DNA of 64,000 nucleotides from Candidatus Hadarchaeales archaeon. Lineage in GTDB: Archaea > Hadarchaeota > Hadarchaeia > Hadarchaeales > WYZ-LMO6. Within the stretch, counting starts at the first letter, position 1; each line of letters begins with the position of its first letter. Location of the stretch: NCBI GenBank assembly GCA_038736355.1, contig JAVYML010000001.1, positions 396,252 to 460,251 of the forward strand, given 5' to 3'. The notes under the pieces are model-generated. The model saw only the letters and a program-made list of their open reading frames with translations. It was not told the origin of the DNA and made no database searches. The position numbers were made by a program, and so were the translations under genes. Positions 42,940-52,264 of the stretch are shown here, in pieces.

Positions 42940-43711
42940 AAGGGTCTGGGAGGTCGCACGTAAGGACATGGAAAGCGCCAGAAAGCACAAATACGTACTC
43001 TACGGATTCATTGGAATCCCACTCATTTTTGCCCTCCTCGTTCCCCTCACCACCCTCTATCCCGTGTTGGGGGGAGAAACCCCTTCAGAAAATGAACTAC
43101 CACCCTTCGCCCCTCCAGGGATGGAACCAAAGCAAGCATTGGTGGCTGGATTGGTGGACACCACCATTCTGATGTTCATGTTTCTTCCCTCCTTCATACC
43201 CTCGGTGATAGCCTCCTATACCTTCGTGGGGGAAAAGGTCAACCGCCAGCTCGAACCCCTGCTGGCAACTCCCTTGACCGATCTGGAGCTATTACTGGGC
43301 AAGGTTCTAGGGGCTTTCCTCCCTTCCCTTTTCGTGACCTGGGGCTCCTTCCTCCTATTCGTGCTGGTGGTGGACCTCCTCACCTTCCCCCTCTTCGGTC
43401 ATCTCCTCCTCCCCAATCCCCTCTCCACAGTGGTACTTTTGGTGTACTGCCCGCTGGTTTCCCTCCTCTCCATTTCTTGGTCGGTACTCATTTCCTCCAG
43501 GGTAAGCGACGTGAGGGCATCCATGCAATTGGGGGGAGTAGCCATCCTCCCCGTTCTTGCCTTTTACTTCCTCTGCATGGGGGGAATCCTACCCCTGGGA
43601 AAGCTCGCCCTCGCCGGATTCGGGGTCTTGCTGGCCTCCGCCGCATCTGGACTTTTCCTGCTGGGAAAAAGAACTTTCAGAAGGGAGGAAATCCTTACCC
43701 GATGGAAATGA
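42929..43711 (+). CDS. ABC-2 type permease
   Basis: 260 residues with six membrane helices (for example YGFIGIPLIFALLVPL and FLLFVLVVDLLTFPLF). EKVNRQLEPLLATPLTDLEL is the cytoplasmic coupling motif of ABC-2 permeases. Partner of the upstream ATPase. Confidence 0.9.
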   Translation: MRFERVWEVARKDMESARKHKYVLYGFIGIPLIFALLVPLTTLYPVLGGETPSENELPPFAPPGMEPKQALVAGLVDTTILMFMFLPSFIPSVIASYTFVGEKVNRQLEPLLATPLTDLELLLGKVLGAFLPSLFVTWGSFLLFVLVVDLLTFPLFGHLLLPNPLSTVVLLVYCPLVSLLSISWSVLISSRVSDVRASMQLGGVAILPVLAFYFLCMGGILPLGKLALAGFGVLLASAASGLFLLGKRTFRREEILTRWK

Positions 43712-43740
43712 ACCGATCCCTTTGAACCCAAAAGGACGAA

Positions 43741-44232
43741 TTAGGTTTTTTCGGTTTCTTTTCTGTACAGCTCCGGAAGGAACCTCGGTAGATTCCCCAT
43801 CTCCTCCCTGCAGTGCTTGTACAGGTTCTTCGCGAATTCCTCCGGAACGATAGGAGGCAGCCTAAAAGTCGACCGCATCCTCGTTCCCTTAGGGGTCCTT
43901 TCGTACTGATGCACCAACCATGCCATGGGCTCACCATCTTCACCTATGATGCTGGCTGCAATGGCGTGCGGCATGGTGATCGGTATAGGTACCTTCTTTG
44001 GATCCTCCCAACGAATGCGCAGCGTCATCGTCGCCTCCCCGATATCCTCCTCTGCCACATGAATGGCCTGCTCGTGACCAAACCTTGGATGGGCCTCCCA
44101 TCTGAAACTCTTATGGTCTTTGGGATGCCAGAGTTTGTATCTCTCCGGATCTATGTTGTACCACCACCAGTCTATCATCTCAGGCGTCACACCCTCAAGG
44201 TCGTGGTCCACCACCACTTCCACGTACTCCAT
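43741..44232 (-). CDS. PhlG/DAPG-hydrolase-like domain protein
   Basis: 163 residues. GVTPEMIDWWWYNIDPERYK, LWHPKDHKSFRWE, HEQAIHVAEE, MPHAIAAS and WLVHQYERTPKGTRMRS resemble the START-like fold of 2,4-diacetylphloroglucinol/phloretin hydrolases, which cleave C-C bonds of acyl-phenols using zinc. It is much shorter than PhlG, so substrate and catalysis are uncertain. The ATG at 44230-44232 has GGTGG upstream; GTG/TTG codons a few residues earlier are possible. Confidence 0.65.
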   Translation of the reverse strand: MEYVEVVVDHDLEGVTPEMIDWWWYNIDPERYKLWHPKDHKSFRWEAHPRFGHEQAIHVAEEDIGEATMTLRIRWEDPKKVPIPITMPHAIAASIIGEDGEPMAWLVHQYERTPKGTRMRSTFRLPPIVPEEFAKNLYKHCREEMGNLPRFLPELYRKETEKT

Positions 44233-44270
44233 TTGGTCCACCAAAGATGTTACCGCTTTGGGTTAAAAAA

Positions 44271-44945
44271 CTAAACCAGCAGAACCGAGAAAATCCCCGT
44301 GAGGAAGATTCCGTCGAAAGTACCCGCTCCACCTATGCTGACTACCGGAGCTCCCAGCCTCTCCACCTTGTTCAAATTCATGAGGTCCGCTCCTACCAGC
44401 GTACCAAGGGTTCCCGAGAGATAGGCTAAGGGGGCTGCGTTTTCCCCACCGAATAGAAGGGCCACGAGGGCGGAGAAAAGGGGGGGAAGGAAAGCCGGCA
44501 TCACGATCCCCACCCCCTTCACGGGACGGGCCAGCTTCCAGCAGAAAAGGGCCACAAGTCCCACGCTCAGGGGAATTCTCCATCCGAGCTCGGAACCGAA
44601 CCTTAGGAGGAGGAAGAAAGAGAGGAGAAGGGGAAGGAGGGCACCTCCCACGTTCACCGCGATCACCGTCTTCCTCTCCTCCCTTCCCGTGACCAGCACG
44701 GGGTAGAGAAAGCCGTAAATTCCCCTCACCTCTATTTTCAACACCTCCTCCTCCCATTTCAGGGTCCTGACCGGAAGGTTGATCGCACTCCCCAAGAGGG
44801 AAAGGAGGAGGAGTTGGAGGGCCACGAAGGGGGGCAAACCCAGCTTGCGAAAGGCCTCCCCCAGCAGAAAGGGGAAGAGGAAGGCGAGGAAAACTAGGAA
44901 GAGAAAGAGGGGGAGGGCGAGAGGGAGATAGAAAAGCCTTCTCAC
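44271..44945 (-). CDS. DUF1614 family membrane protein
   Basis: 224 residues with about seven membrane helices. GSAINLPV, VIAVNVGGALLPLLLSFFLL, GTLVGADLMNLNKVERLGAP and VVSIGGAGTFDGIFLTGI are the DUF1614 signatures. Function unknown. It lies four bases downstream of the transaldolase gene on the same strand. Confidence 0.88.
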   Translation of the reverse strand: MRRLFYLPLALPLFLFLVFLAFLFPFLLGEAFRKLGLPPFVALQLLLLSLLGSAINLPVRTLKWEEEVLKIEVRGIYGFLYPVLVTGREERKTVIAVNVGGALLPLLLSFFLLLRFGSELGWRIPLSVGLVALFCWKLARPVKGVGIVMPAFLPPLFSALVALLFGGENAAPLAYLSGTLGTLVGADLMNLNKVERLGAPVVSIGGAGTFDGIFLTGIFSVLLV

Positions 44946-44949
44946 TCCT

Positions 44950-45843
44950 TCACCTAAAGAGCTCTCTATAACCTGCCTTCTCCGCGTCTTGGGAGAAGAG
45001 TCTTATTCCCTCCTCCGTCTTGGGGTGCCTGAGCATGGCCCTCAAAACGGAAAAGGGTACCGTGGCCACATCTGCTCCCGCCTCAGCCACCTCACGGACC
45101 TGTCTTGGATGCCTGAGGCTGGAAGCTATGATCTTCGTCTTGAACTTATAGTACCTCAGGATTTTCACGGTGATCCTTACGAGTTCCACCCCGCTGAGGA
45201 TTCCATCGTTTTGTCCCGGGTCCATGAGGGCTCTCAGCTCCCCATCCTGGTATAACATGCCCAAACCCTCCTGCCTTCCCCCCACTCTTTCTTCCAGCCT
45301 GATCCTGCTTATCTCCCTCAGGAGGCTGAAATCGAAGTAATCGTACTTCCCAAAGGGTATGCCCAACCTGCTCCTGACGAGATCATCTATCCTTCCGGCG
45401 AAGGGACTCACGTATTTGGCCCCTGCCTTGGCGGCCAGCAGAGCCTGTTCTGGGGTCATCACGAGCGTGGCGTTGGTGGGTATCTTGAGTCTCGAGAGTT
45501 CCTTGAGGGCCCTCAATCCCTCTTCCACTCTTCCCTCCCCTGTAGAAGTACACACGGGAATCTTGATCACCACGTTCCTTGCCACCGGGTTGAATTTCCG
45601 GTAAAGGATCTTGGCCTCTTCCACCATTTCTTCGGCCTTCAACCCCATCACCTCTAGACTCACTGGTTTGCCCCTTCCAGCCAGCCTGCAGATCTCCCTC
45701 ACATGGGCCTCCAAGGACTCCGATTTTTCCTCCTCCATCGCCGCCCTCAGGAGGGAGGGATTGGTGGTTATACCATCCACCACCCCCCAATCCATCGCCT
45801 CCCTGATCTCGGAGAGTTTGGCGGTGTCCAGGAAGAGCTGCAT
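44950..45843 (-). CDS. Transaldolase-family protein
   Basis: 297 residues. MQLFLDTAKLSEIREAMDWG and VDGITTNPSLL are the TalC/FsaA opening; the Schiff-base lysine is in NVVIKIPVC; IPTNATLVMTPEQALLAAKA and YVSPFAGRIDDL follow. It is ~80 residues longer than the 215-residue TalC type owing to an insert after the PFAGR motif (~175-225). Role: sedoheptulose/erythrose transfer or fructose-6-phosphate aldol cleavage. ATG 45841-45843. Confidence 0.9.
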   Translation of the reverse strand: MQLFLDTAKLSEIREAMDWGVVDGITTNPSLLRAAMEEEKSESLEAHVREICRLAGRGKPVSLEVMGLKAEEMVEEAKILYRKFNPVARNVVIKIPVCTSTGEGRVEEGLRALKELSRLKIPTNATLVMTPEQALLAAKAGAKYVSPFAGRIDDLVRSRLGIPFGKYDYFDFSLLREISRIRLEERVGGRQEGLGMLYQDGELRALMDPGQNDGILSGVELVRITVKILRYYKFKTKIIASSLRHPRQVREVAEAGADVATVPFSVLRAMLRHPKTEEGIRLFSQDAEKAGYRELFR

Positions 45844-45889
45844 CCTTTTTCCTTCTCCCGCCCTCTTTAAAACCTGTTACTCGGAAGGC

Positions 45890-48814
45890 TCAAGGCTCGA
45901 AGAAGTAGACTCCGCCAGTCGAGTCTCCTACCACTACCCTTCCATCGGAAAAGACTCCCATGGAATCGGGAGAGGTGAGAGAAGAAACGGTATATTTCCA
46001 GAGAAGATTTCCCTTCTCGTCAAAGGAGTAGATTTTTCCTTCCATATCCCCCACGACGAGGTATCCGGCAACCCTGGAAACACAGGCTACAGGACCGACG
46101 GTACGAATCCATTCTGGCGTTCCCTTTTCGGTGAGTAGAAGGTAAATCTTCCCCTCGAACCTCCTCTCCGTCACTATCTCGTACATGTCGCCCACCGCCA
46201 AGAAGAATCCCCCTGCAAGGCTCAAATCTTGAACTGAACCCTCCGTCCGGTAACTCCAGAAGGGAACGTTCTCCAACCTAGAGAAGAGATGGACCCAGTT
46301 GCGACCTCCTGCCGCCAAGTAGGTACCATCCCAACTCAGATCTAGGGAGAAAACTGTGTCAAGTCCCTCCAACTCGTAAGTCCAGAGGGGTGAGGGAGAG
46401 TCCGTGGAAAAGAAGAAGATGGTCCGATGGTCTTCGTTCTGGAGAAAGACCGCCACGTACTTACCGTTCCGAGAGAGTCTCAGCAGGGGCCTAGAACTAC
46501 CCATGGGACCCAGCTTCCGCTTCCAGAGGAGAGTACCGTCACGGGAGAAAAGGTAAAGCGTGGCCTCACCCTCTGACATTCCCACGGCCGCCGCCGTTGT
46601 GCCGTTGCTGCTGAGAGCCACAGGACAGGGATAATAACCCACCTCACACCTCCACAATTCACGTCCAGAAGAATCCAGCAAGAAGAGATAGGGATTGAAA
46701 TGGGGCAAACCGGAGGCTAAAACATAGGAGCCTTCCTTGCTGATCGCTGCCGATCCGATCAAATCCTTGACCCACAGGGGCCTATTCTCATCCACGGAGA
46801 AGAAATACAGGGGGTGGGCCCTGCTCCCCTCATCGGCCACGACCACGAAGTGGGAGCCTTCCTCCGCCACCCTCACCTCCTCGATCACGCCAAAAATCCT
46901 GTAAACCCAACGGGGTGGAAGGGAAAATTCCGCCAAGACGGTGGGGGAGGAAATCACTCCCGTAACGGGCCATCTAGCCGTTTCCCTCCAGTCACTGGTC
47001 TCAAAGTAATAGGTATGGGGACCCAAATCTGAATGAGTGGTGGTCCACTCGTATCGATAAAGGGCACCCGTTTTGTAGTTCCCCTCCACCCATCTCATCT
47101 CCAAGGGACGGTTATCGATGAAGCACCTAACGTACTTCGGGGGATCACCTTCCTCATCCCAATAAACCACCTCGTAGACAACGGTGGTATCCAATCCCAC
47201 GCGCGGGGGAGGTCCTGTTCTTTGGGAGAGTCGCGGCGGGGTATTCGGACCGGAGGGGGGTATCCCTTCACCCGAAACTGTGACTAAAGGTGTCCTCCAA
47301 CTGTAAAGGGTGGTAGACCAATCCCCGATACCCAACCAATCGGTTAGAATCCCCAGACAAACCCCTCCGTCCACATCGAACCCTGCTTTCAGCGACCAGT
47401 TCTCCAGGCTACAGGTATCCAGCTCCAGCAAGGGTTTGAAGGAAAGGTAGGGGCCTGCCATGGAATAGAAGTATGCTCCCATTTCAAAGTCCAGATAGGG
47501 TTGGGCATAGGCCAGTCCCTCCATGCAGGGACCAGAACGGGAGAAGGAGGGTATGATTTCCGCCACTGGACCCCATCCTTTTTGCCTCGTCCATTGTACT
47601 CCCAGCTTGAAGGTGGTGGAGGAAGTCATGCTTGCCTTTAAGGAAAAATCTCCTCTCGTTCCCACCTCTAGGCCTCCGCTCACGGTCACGTTCAGACTCA
47701 CTTCCACTGGAACGTTGAAGAGCACACAGAAAATCAGATAATTCCACTCGTACACCTTTTTGTTCCAATCATAGGAGAGCCTCCCTTGAATGTTCCAATC
47801 CAAAGAGAGGGAGAGGGAAGGATCCACTTCCGCGTAAGCTCTGAACAACTGTAGCTTTCCTTCCTCGAAGTCCCATTCCACCACCCAATTCAAGCCCAAA
47901 CCCACGGATCCTGCAACATCGGCTTTTGCCGAAACCTCCTCCGAGAAAAAGCAGAAGGGTAGGGCGAAGTGAAAAGAAAGCCTTGCACCCTCTTTCCAAT
48001 AGAAGTCGCTTTCCTCTTCCTCACCCTCCTCAACTTGGGGAATTCCCTCCGTTCCTGCCAGCACGTATTTGGCGGTGAAGCTCCTGTACTCCTGCAGGGA
48101 AAGGAGGAGTTCGGGAGTGATTTCCGGCGGGTTCTCCGTTACCACCACCTTCTCCGTCAGCTTTAGCTCAGAGCCCTGTAGGTCGAGATGGGCTTCCCTG
48201 TAATTCCCTCCCCCGAAATCCACCCTCCACTTCTTACCGGAAAGCTCCCCAGCGTTGACCAAGATGGCCCGTTCCGGCAACTTTATGGGTAGAACGGTGA
48301 CACGTTCCACCCTTTGGCCCTTTTCAGGCATGGACTTGAGCATGAGCTGCATGAACATCATTTGCCCCAGGATGAAACCCACCCCTTTATCTCCCCTCTT
48401 GGGACCCACTTTCACTTCCCAGAGATTCTCGGAAGGATTGAACTTGGAAGCCCTCACGACCGAGCCCTCCACTGAGATCCTCAACCCATTTTCCTTTCCA
48501 CCTTCCACCCTGGAGAGAAGGGGAGCAGCTTTCGTCCCCGTGAGCATTTCGTATTCTTCCAGCATTCCCGCCACAAGCATTTCCTCGAATTTTTCACCCA
48601 CTTCTTCCTGAAACTCGCGGTAGAAAGTCAGGAGGGAACCTTCCGCCGTTGTGGAAAGCTGCAACGTGGCATCCCCGTTATCGAAGATGCAAATTCCACC
48701 TCCCAAAAGCAAGGAGGCCTTGGATCCGGCCTTAGATCTCCCGAAAATTAGAAATCCTGAAAGGGTTCCCACCAACAAAAGAACGAGGAAAATGCCTACC
48801 TGAATACCACGCAT
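45890..48814 (-). CDS. Large surface protein with C-terminal PQQ/WD-like beta-propeller
   Basis: 974 residues. Anchor helix at ~5-25, then a beta-rich region of unknown fold to ~500 (many aromatic strands such as VEVSLNVTVSGGLEVG), an Ig-like domain at ~545-635, and a beta-propeller at ~650-974 with repeating xLWxx strands (NRPLWVKDL, RELWRCEV, TLLWKRKL, SPLWTYEL, VPFWSYRT, GNLLWKYT). No enzymatic residues recognised. Such propellers bind partners or ligands outside the cell. It lies 29 bases downstream of the epimerase on the same strand. Confidence 0.8.
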   Translation of the reverse strand: MRGIQVGIFLVLLLVGTLSGFLIFGRSKAGSKASLLLGGGICIFDNGDATLQLSTTAEGSLLTFYREFQEEVGEKFEEMLVAGMLEEYEMLTGTKAAPLLSRVEGGKENGLRISVEGSVVRASKFNPSENLWEVKVGPKRGDKGVGFILGQMMFMQLMLKSMPEKGQRVERVTVLPIKLPERAILVNAGELSGKKWRVDFGGGNYREAHLDLQGSELKLTEKVVVTENPPEITPELLLSLQEYRSFTAKYVLAGTEGIPQVEEGEEEESDFYWKEGARLSFHFALPFCFFSEEVSAKADVAGSVGLGLNWVVEWDFEEGKLQLFRAYAEVDPSLSLSLDWNIQGRLSYDWNKKVYEWNYLIFCVLFNVPVEVSLNVTVSGGLEVGTRGDFSLKASMTSSTTFKLGVQWTRQKGWGPVAEIIPSFSRSGPCMEGLAYAQPYLDFEMGAYFYSMAGPYLSFKPLLELDTCSLENWSLKAGFDVDGGVCLGILTDWLGIGDWSTTLYSWRTPLVTVSGEGIPPSGPNTPPRLSQRTGPPPRVGLDTTVVYEVVYWDEEGDPPKYVRCFIDNRPLEMRWVEGNYKTGALYRYEWTTTHSDLGPHTYYFETSDWRETARWPVTGVISSPTVLAEFSLPPRWVYRIFGVIEEVRVAEEGSHFVVVADEGSRAHPLYFFSVDENRPLWVKDLIGSAAISKEGSYVLASGLPHFNPYLFLLDSSGRELWRCEVGYYPCPVALSSNGTTAAAVGMSEGEATLYLFSRDGTLLWKRKLGPMGSSRPLLRLSRNGKYVAVFLQNEDHRTIFFFSTDSPSPLWTYELEGLDTVFSLDLSWDGTYLAAGGRNWVHLFSRLENVPFWSYRTEGSVQDLSLAGGFFLAVGDMYEIVTERRFEGKIYLLLTEKGTPEWIRTVGPVACVSRVAGYLVVGDMEGKIYSFDEKGNLLWKYTVSSLTSPDSMGVFSDGRVVVGDSTGGVYFFEP

Positions 48815-48843
48815 CTTTACCTTCTGACGAACCGTTTTATAAT

Positions 48844-49776
48844 TTAGCGGTGCCAGAAGCGTAAGACTTCCTTCAATCCTTCCTCCAGGGTGGTTTTGGC
48901 TTCGAATCCCAGCACTTCCTTTGCCTTCCTCACATCCGCCACACTCCTCTTGATATCACCCCTCCTCGGCGAACCGTGGATGGGCTTCATTCCCTCCTTT
49001 CCCGTCAGCTTGAGCAAAAGGGAACACAGCTCCAGGATGCTGGTCTCCCTTCCCGTTCCTATGTTCAGCACCTGACCAGGCGCCCTTGGGGAGGTAAGGG
49101 CAAGGAGGTTGGCCCGTGCCACATCCCCCACATACACGAAATCCCTCGTCTGCTCCCCGGTTCCATGGATGAGGGGGGGAAGATCCTTTTTCAATCTTTC
49201 CAAAAATCTCACGATCACCCCAGCATACTCTCCCCCTCCTTGCCTGGGGCCATAAACGTTGAAGTACCTGAGACAGACCGTCTCCAGACCCCTCTCCCTG
49301 AAGAACCTCAGACACTCCCATTCCGCCCTTAGCTTGGACTCGGCATAGGGTGAAAGGGGGGAAGGGGGATGGTCTTCAGCCACGGGTAGATGTTTGGGCT
49401 CCCCATAAACCGAGGCGGAGGAGGCATAAATGAACCTCCTCACCCCCTTCCTCGCGCAAGCTTCCAAAAGATGGAGGGTACCCATCACGTTTATTTCCCT
49501 TACCCTTTCCGGTCTCTCGAAGGAAAGGGGAACGCTGACCAGTGCGGCCTCATGGATCACCGCCTCCACACCCTCCATTGCCTTCCCCACCGCCTCCGAA
49601 TCCCTGATGTCCCCCCTTACCAGCTTGAAAGAAGGTTTTTCCAGATGGACTGCCAAATTTTCCCTTTTTCCGGAAGAGAAATCGTCCAGTACCGTCACTT
49701 CGTACCCCTGGGAGAGAAGGAGATCCACCGTGTGGGAACCTATGAAACCAGCCCCTCCCGTCACCAGTATCCTCAT
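48844..49776 (-). CDS. NAD-dependent sugar-nucleotide epimerase (GalE-like)
   Basis: 310 residues, extended short-chain dehydrogenase. ILVTGGAGFIGSHTVDLLL binds NAD; YASSASVYGEP and SPYAESKLRAE supply the Ser and YxxxK catalytic residues; VCLRYFNVYGPRQ and TRDFVYVGDVA are family motifs. Members interconvert UDP-glucose/galactose or their N-acetyl forms. The start overlaps the end of the pilin-like gene by four bases, so it is translated with the pilin-like operon and may supply sugars for glycosylation. Confidence 0.92.
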   Translation of the reverse strand: MRILVTGGAGFIGSHTVDLLLSQGYEVTVLDDFSSGKRENLAVHLEKPSFKLVRGDIRDSEAVGKAMEGVEAVIHEAALVSVPLSFERPERVREINVMGTLHLLEACARKGVRRFIYASSASVYGEPKHLPVAEDHPPSPLSPYAESKLRAEWECLRFFRERGLETVCLRYFNVYGPRQGGGEYAGVIVRFLERLKKDLPPLIHGTGEQTRDFVYVGDVARANLLALTSPRAPGQVLNIGTGRETSILELCSLLLKLTGKEGMKPIHGSPRRGDIKRSVADVRKAKEVLGFEAKTTLEEGLKEVLRFWHR

Positions 49777-50393
49777 TCCACGACCACCCTTCTCCCCGCT
49801 TGGTAATCCGTCAGTTTCAACCTTCCGTTCTCCTCCTCGAAGAGAATTCCCTCCTGGGAGAAAAGGGAATTCAGTTCCTCCACCGACTTTCCCAGAGGGA
49901 TGGAAGCCAGATGTTTGAGGCGGAGGAAACGCTCCCTTGCCTCCACCCTCAGCTCCAGACCGAAGAGCTTACAACCGCCAGAATGCTCAAAGGAGGCTGG
50001 CAACCATCCCCTCACCTCCAAGCTACCATCTGGCCTCCAGAGGAAGAGGAGGTTCTCCACCACCGGCACTTTTACTTCGACGCTCGGATACATCCAACCC
50101 TCCAAAATCCTGGCGTTGAGGAGGGAGAGGACCTTTTTCTCCACTTCCTCTTCCCCTCCCCCCCTTCTTCCCGCCTCATACATCGCCAGGGGAAGGGTAT
50201 CCTCCAACAGGCCCTCCAACTCCCCCTTCACACTCAACGAAACAGCACGGGTGAAGTCGGAGGCGAGAAGGATCCTCGATGTACCCACTTCCTCTTCCCA
50301 GAGACGGTTGAAGGTCCAAAGGGCAGCCCAAGAACAAAGGATCAGGAAAAGTGCGAAAACCGCCACCGTCTCCGCCGCACCCCTATGGTCCAA
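49773..50393 (-). CDS. Pilin-like membrane-anchored protein (gene 5 of cluster)
   Basis: 206 residues. MDHRG followed by AAETVAVFALFLILCSWAAL is a short basic leader plus hydrophobic helix like a class III (pilin) signal. The exterior part is beta-rich after a helical stalk. It overlaps the upstream pilin-like gene by 11 bases and the epimerase by four. Family not recognised; assignment rests on signal shape and operon. Confidence 0.6.
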   Translation of the reverse strand: MDHRGAAETVAVFALFLILCSWAALWTFNRLWEEEVGTSRILLASDFTRAVSLSVKGELEGLLEDTLPLAMYEAGRRGGGEEEVEKKVLSLLNARILEGWMYPSVEVKVPVVENLLFLWRPDGSLEVRGWLPASFEHSGGCKLFGLELRVEARERFLRLKHLASIPLGKSVEELNSLFSQEGILFEEENGRLKLTDYQAGRRVVVE

Positions 50394-50829
50394 GCAGGCC
50401 CACCTCCACCCTCACCATCACGAGACCCCCCGTGGTGGCCAAGGTGAGGGCCCCCCTTCTGGTGGCCAAGACCCTCTCTCCCCTCCCCACCTCCACCCTT
50501 TTGAACGCATTCTCCGTCCTCATCTCCAGGAAGGCTCCCAAATTCTCGGGACAGAGAAACTCGAGCACTTCGGAGAGGGGAAGCTCGTTTTCGGGAACGG
50601 TGGGATCGTCTAGGAGAAGGATCTCGGCCACCGCCCTCAAGTAACCTACTCCGGGAACCACCTCAGAGGATTCCAGAGTACGGTAGAGTTGCTCCGCCTT
50701 GAGCTCCATGTACCTGTGGGGGGAGAGACCGAAGGAGGAAAGGGAGAGATAAAGGATACTGGAGGCCGTGAGGAGGAGGAAAAACATGGAAGCGATGGCG
50801 AGGAGATCGGCCACCCCCTTCATGCCCAC
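50383..50829 (-). CDS. Pilin-like membrane-anchored protein (gene 4 of cluster)
   Basis: 148 residues. MGMKG followed by VADLLAIASMFFLLLTASSI fits a class III signal peptide cleaved after the Gly, with the helix exposed as in pilins. The C-terminal half has beta strands (LATTGGLVMVRVEVGLLGP end). It overlaps its neighbours on both sides by 10-11 bases. Confidence 0.6.
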   Translation of the reverse strand: MGMKGVADLLAIASMFFLLLTASSILYLSLSSFGLSPHRYMELKAEQLYRTLESSEVVPGVGYLRAVAEILLLDDPTVPENELPLSEVLEFLCPENLGAFLEMRTENAFKRVEVGRGERVLATRRGALTLATTGGLVMVRVEVGLLGP

Positions 50830-51224
50830 CAGACCTCCAGCCCCAACCTTCCGGGCTGGGGAAAGTTCTCAAGCAAGGAAACGGGGGCGAGGAGGGAACA
50901 CTTCCGTTTACCCTCTGGAGGAAGGGGACCAAAGGGACCCCACTTCCTCCCCCTCAAATCCTCCGCCCAAATCCTAAACTCCACCTCCCTTTCTCCCACC
51001 TTCCTCCTGAACTCCAGGGAGGAAAGGGAGGAGGGATCCACCACATAGGGCTTTCCGGAGGAAAGCTCCTCCGCGCAAAGGCGGATGAGGAGAGAACAGG
51101 AAGAATCGGCCAGGACTTCCATTCCTGCCAGTTCTTTTACCCTCAGGTATGAAGAGCCCAGGAGGAAAGAAAAGGAGAGGAAAAAGAGGAAGGCGAAGAG
51201 CACCCTGAGGAGCTTGGGGTTCAT
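50820..51224 (-). CDS. Pilin-like/pseudopilin protein (gene 3 of cluster)
   Basis: 134 residues. A hydrophobic helix at ~8-24 (VLFAFLFFLSFSFLLGSS) follows a basic N-terminus; no clear Gly cleavage site is visible, so it may be a plain anchor. The external domain has two cysteines in SCSLLIRLCAEE. It overlaps the previous gene as ATGA. Confidence 0.55.
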   Translation of the reverse strand: MNPKLLRVLFAFLFFLSFSFLLGSSYLRVKELAGMEVLADSSCSLLIRLCAEELSSGKPYVVDPSSLSSLEFRRKVGEREVEFRIWAEDLRGRKWGPFGPLPPEGKRKCSLLAPVSLLENFPQPGRLGLEVWWA

Positions 51225-51580
51225 ACTTCCCTCACCACCATTTCCCAGCCCGAAGGTCCCTTCTCCAACCTCAGCTCCAGCCTGAGCCTTCCCCTGAAGG
51301 ATTCTGGAGTCCTGATGGGGTACTCAAGCTCCAGCCTCTTCCCAGCCAGCCTGACCTCCTTTCCCTCGAAGATCAGTTCCTGATCCTCGGGGAGATCCAG
51401 GACCACCGTCTGGGGATTTCCCGTGGTTCCAAGGACCCCCAGGGCCTCTCGAAGGGAAAGGAGGGCCTTTTCCGCTTTGGCCTCAGAGGAAAGGGAAGTG
51501 AGGAGCTCAATCCCCAAGAAAAGAACCAGCAATACGAAGGAGGAGAGGAGGACCAGCGCAACCAGCTTCAGAACTTCCAT
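51221..51580 (-). CDS. Pilin-like/pseudopilin protein (gene 2 of cluster)
   Basis: 119 residues. Helix LVALVLLSSFVLLVLFLGIE at the N-terminus, then an amphipathic helix and beta strands (VVLDLPEDQELIFEGKEVRL). One base separates it from the first cluster gene. No recognised domain. Confidence 0.55.
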   Translation of the reverse strand: MEVLKLVALVLLSSFVLLVLFLGIELLTSLSSEAKAEKALLSLREALGVLGTTGNPQTVVLDLPEDQELIFEGKEVRLAGKRLELEYPIRTPESFRGRLRLELRLEKGPSGWEMVVREV

Positions 51581-51581
51581 G

Positions 51582-52025
51582 TCATTCCAGCTTCAGCTCG
51601 AGGGGGCAGGAACGCTCGGTTCCATCCTCTCCCTTTGCCTTCACGGTTAGGGAAATGGTGGTGGGTGAGGCGGAAGGGGTCACCCTGATCACCAGAGTGG
51701 AGTAAAAATCGGGTGTTCCAGAGGATGGGTTGAACTGGAGGGAAACTCCCCCGAGGGAGGGGGAAGCGGAGAGCTGGACCAAGCGGTCGTAACCCGCTAT
51801 CCTAGTGATGGACACCCTAACTGTCACCTGGTTCTCCCCGTTCTCGGGAATCCCGATCCTAAGGGAAGAGGGTTCGACGGAGAGATGGAAGGCGGTGGAA
51901 GAGGTCACGCCCTTCCCAAGCTGGGTGTAGAGGGCCACACCTATGGTGAGGGCCAGGCCGAAGAAGACCACTCCGGCCAAGAGCTTCATCACGAGGGGCT
52001 CTACCCCTTTCTGCTCTAGACCCAT
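51582..52025 (-). CDS. Pilin-like protein (first gene of cluster)
   Basis: 147 residues. MGLEQKG followed by VEPLVMKLLAGVVFFGLALT is a good class III signal: a basic residue and Gly before the cut, then a long helix. The exterior (VTVRVSITRIAGYDRLVQLS) is an Ig-like beta domain as in archaeal pilins and archaellins. A GTTTTTAAAC element at about 52056-52065 is the likely promoter for the whole operon of five pilin-like genes plus epimerase. Confidence 0.65.
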   Translation of the reverse strand: MGLEQKGVEPLVMKLLAGVVFFGLALTIGVALYTQLGKGVTSSTAFHLSVEPSSLRIGIPENGENQVTVRVSITRIAGYDRLVQLSASPSLGGVSLQFNPSSGTPDFYSTLVIRVTPSASPTTISLTVKAKGEDGTERSCPLELKLE

Positions 52026-52150
52026 TTTCTCAGACTTTTTCTCTTACTCCCCAAGGGTTTAAAAACATGGAGGAAGCACCATTTTCGGATTTTAGGAAGA
52101 AAAAGAGGGGACATTCTCTTTTTAAAAAAGCTGACGGCCCCATCCCTTGG

Positions 52151-52264
52151 ATGAGAAAACTCAGATGTCCCATGTGTGGTTCCGAGAAAGTCAAACCGGT
52201 GAAAAGAGGCTTTGGGGATGTTAAGTGCTTGAGCTGTGGATACCGCTGGGTCATCACACTTTAG
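52151..52264 (+). CDS. Tiny zinc-ribbon protein
   Basis: 37 residues from ATG 52151. CPMCGSEKV and CLSCGYRWV form a two-knuckle zinc ribbon. The start is chosen because CTTTTTAAAAAAG (52112-52124) is a TATA box ~30 bases upstream and there is no ribosome site; an ATG at 52067 would add 28 residues lacking conserved features. Function unknown, possibly nucleic-acid binding. The stop overlaps the end of the convergent EVE-nuclease by four bases. Confidence 0.6.
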   Translation: MRKLRCPMCGSEKVKPVKRGFGDVKCLSCGYRWVITL

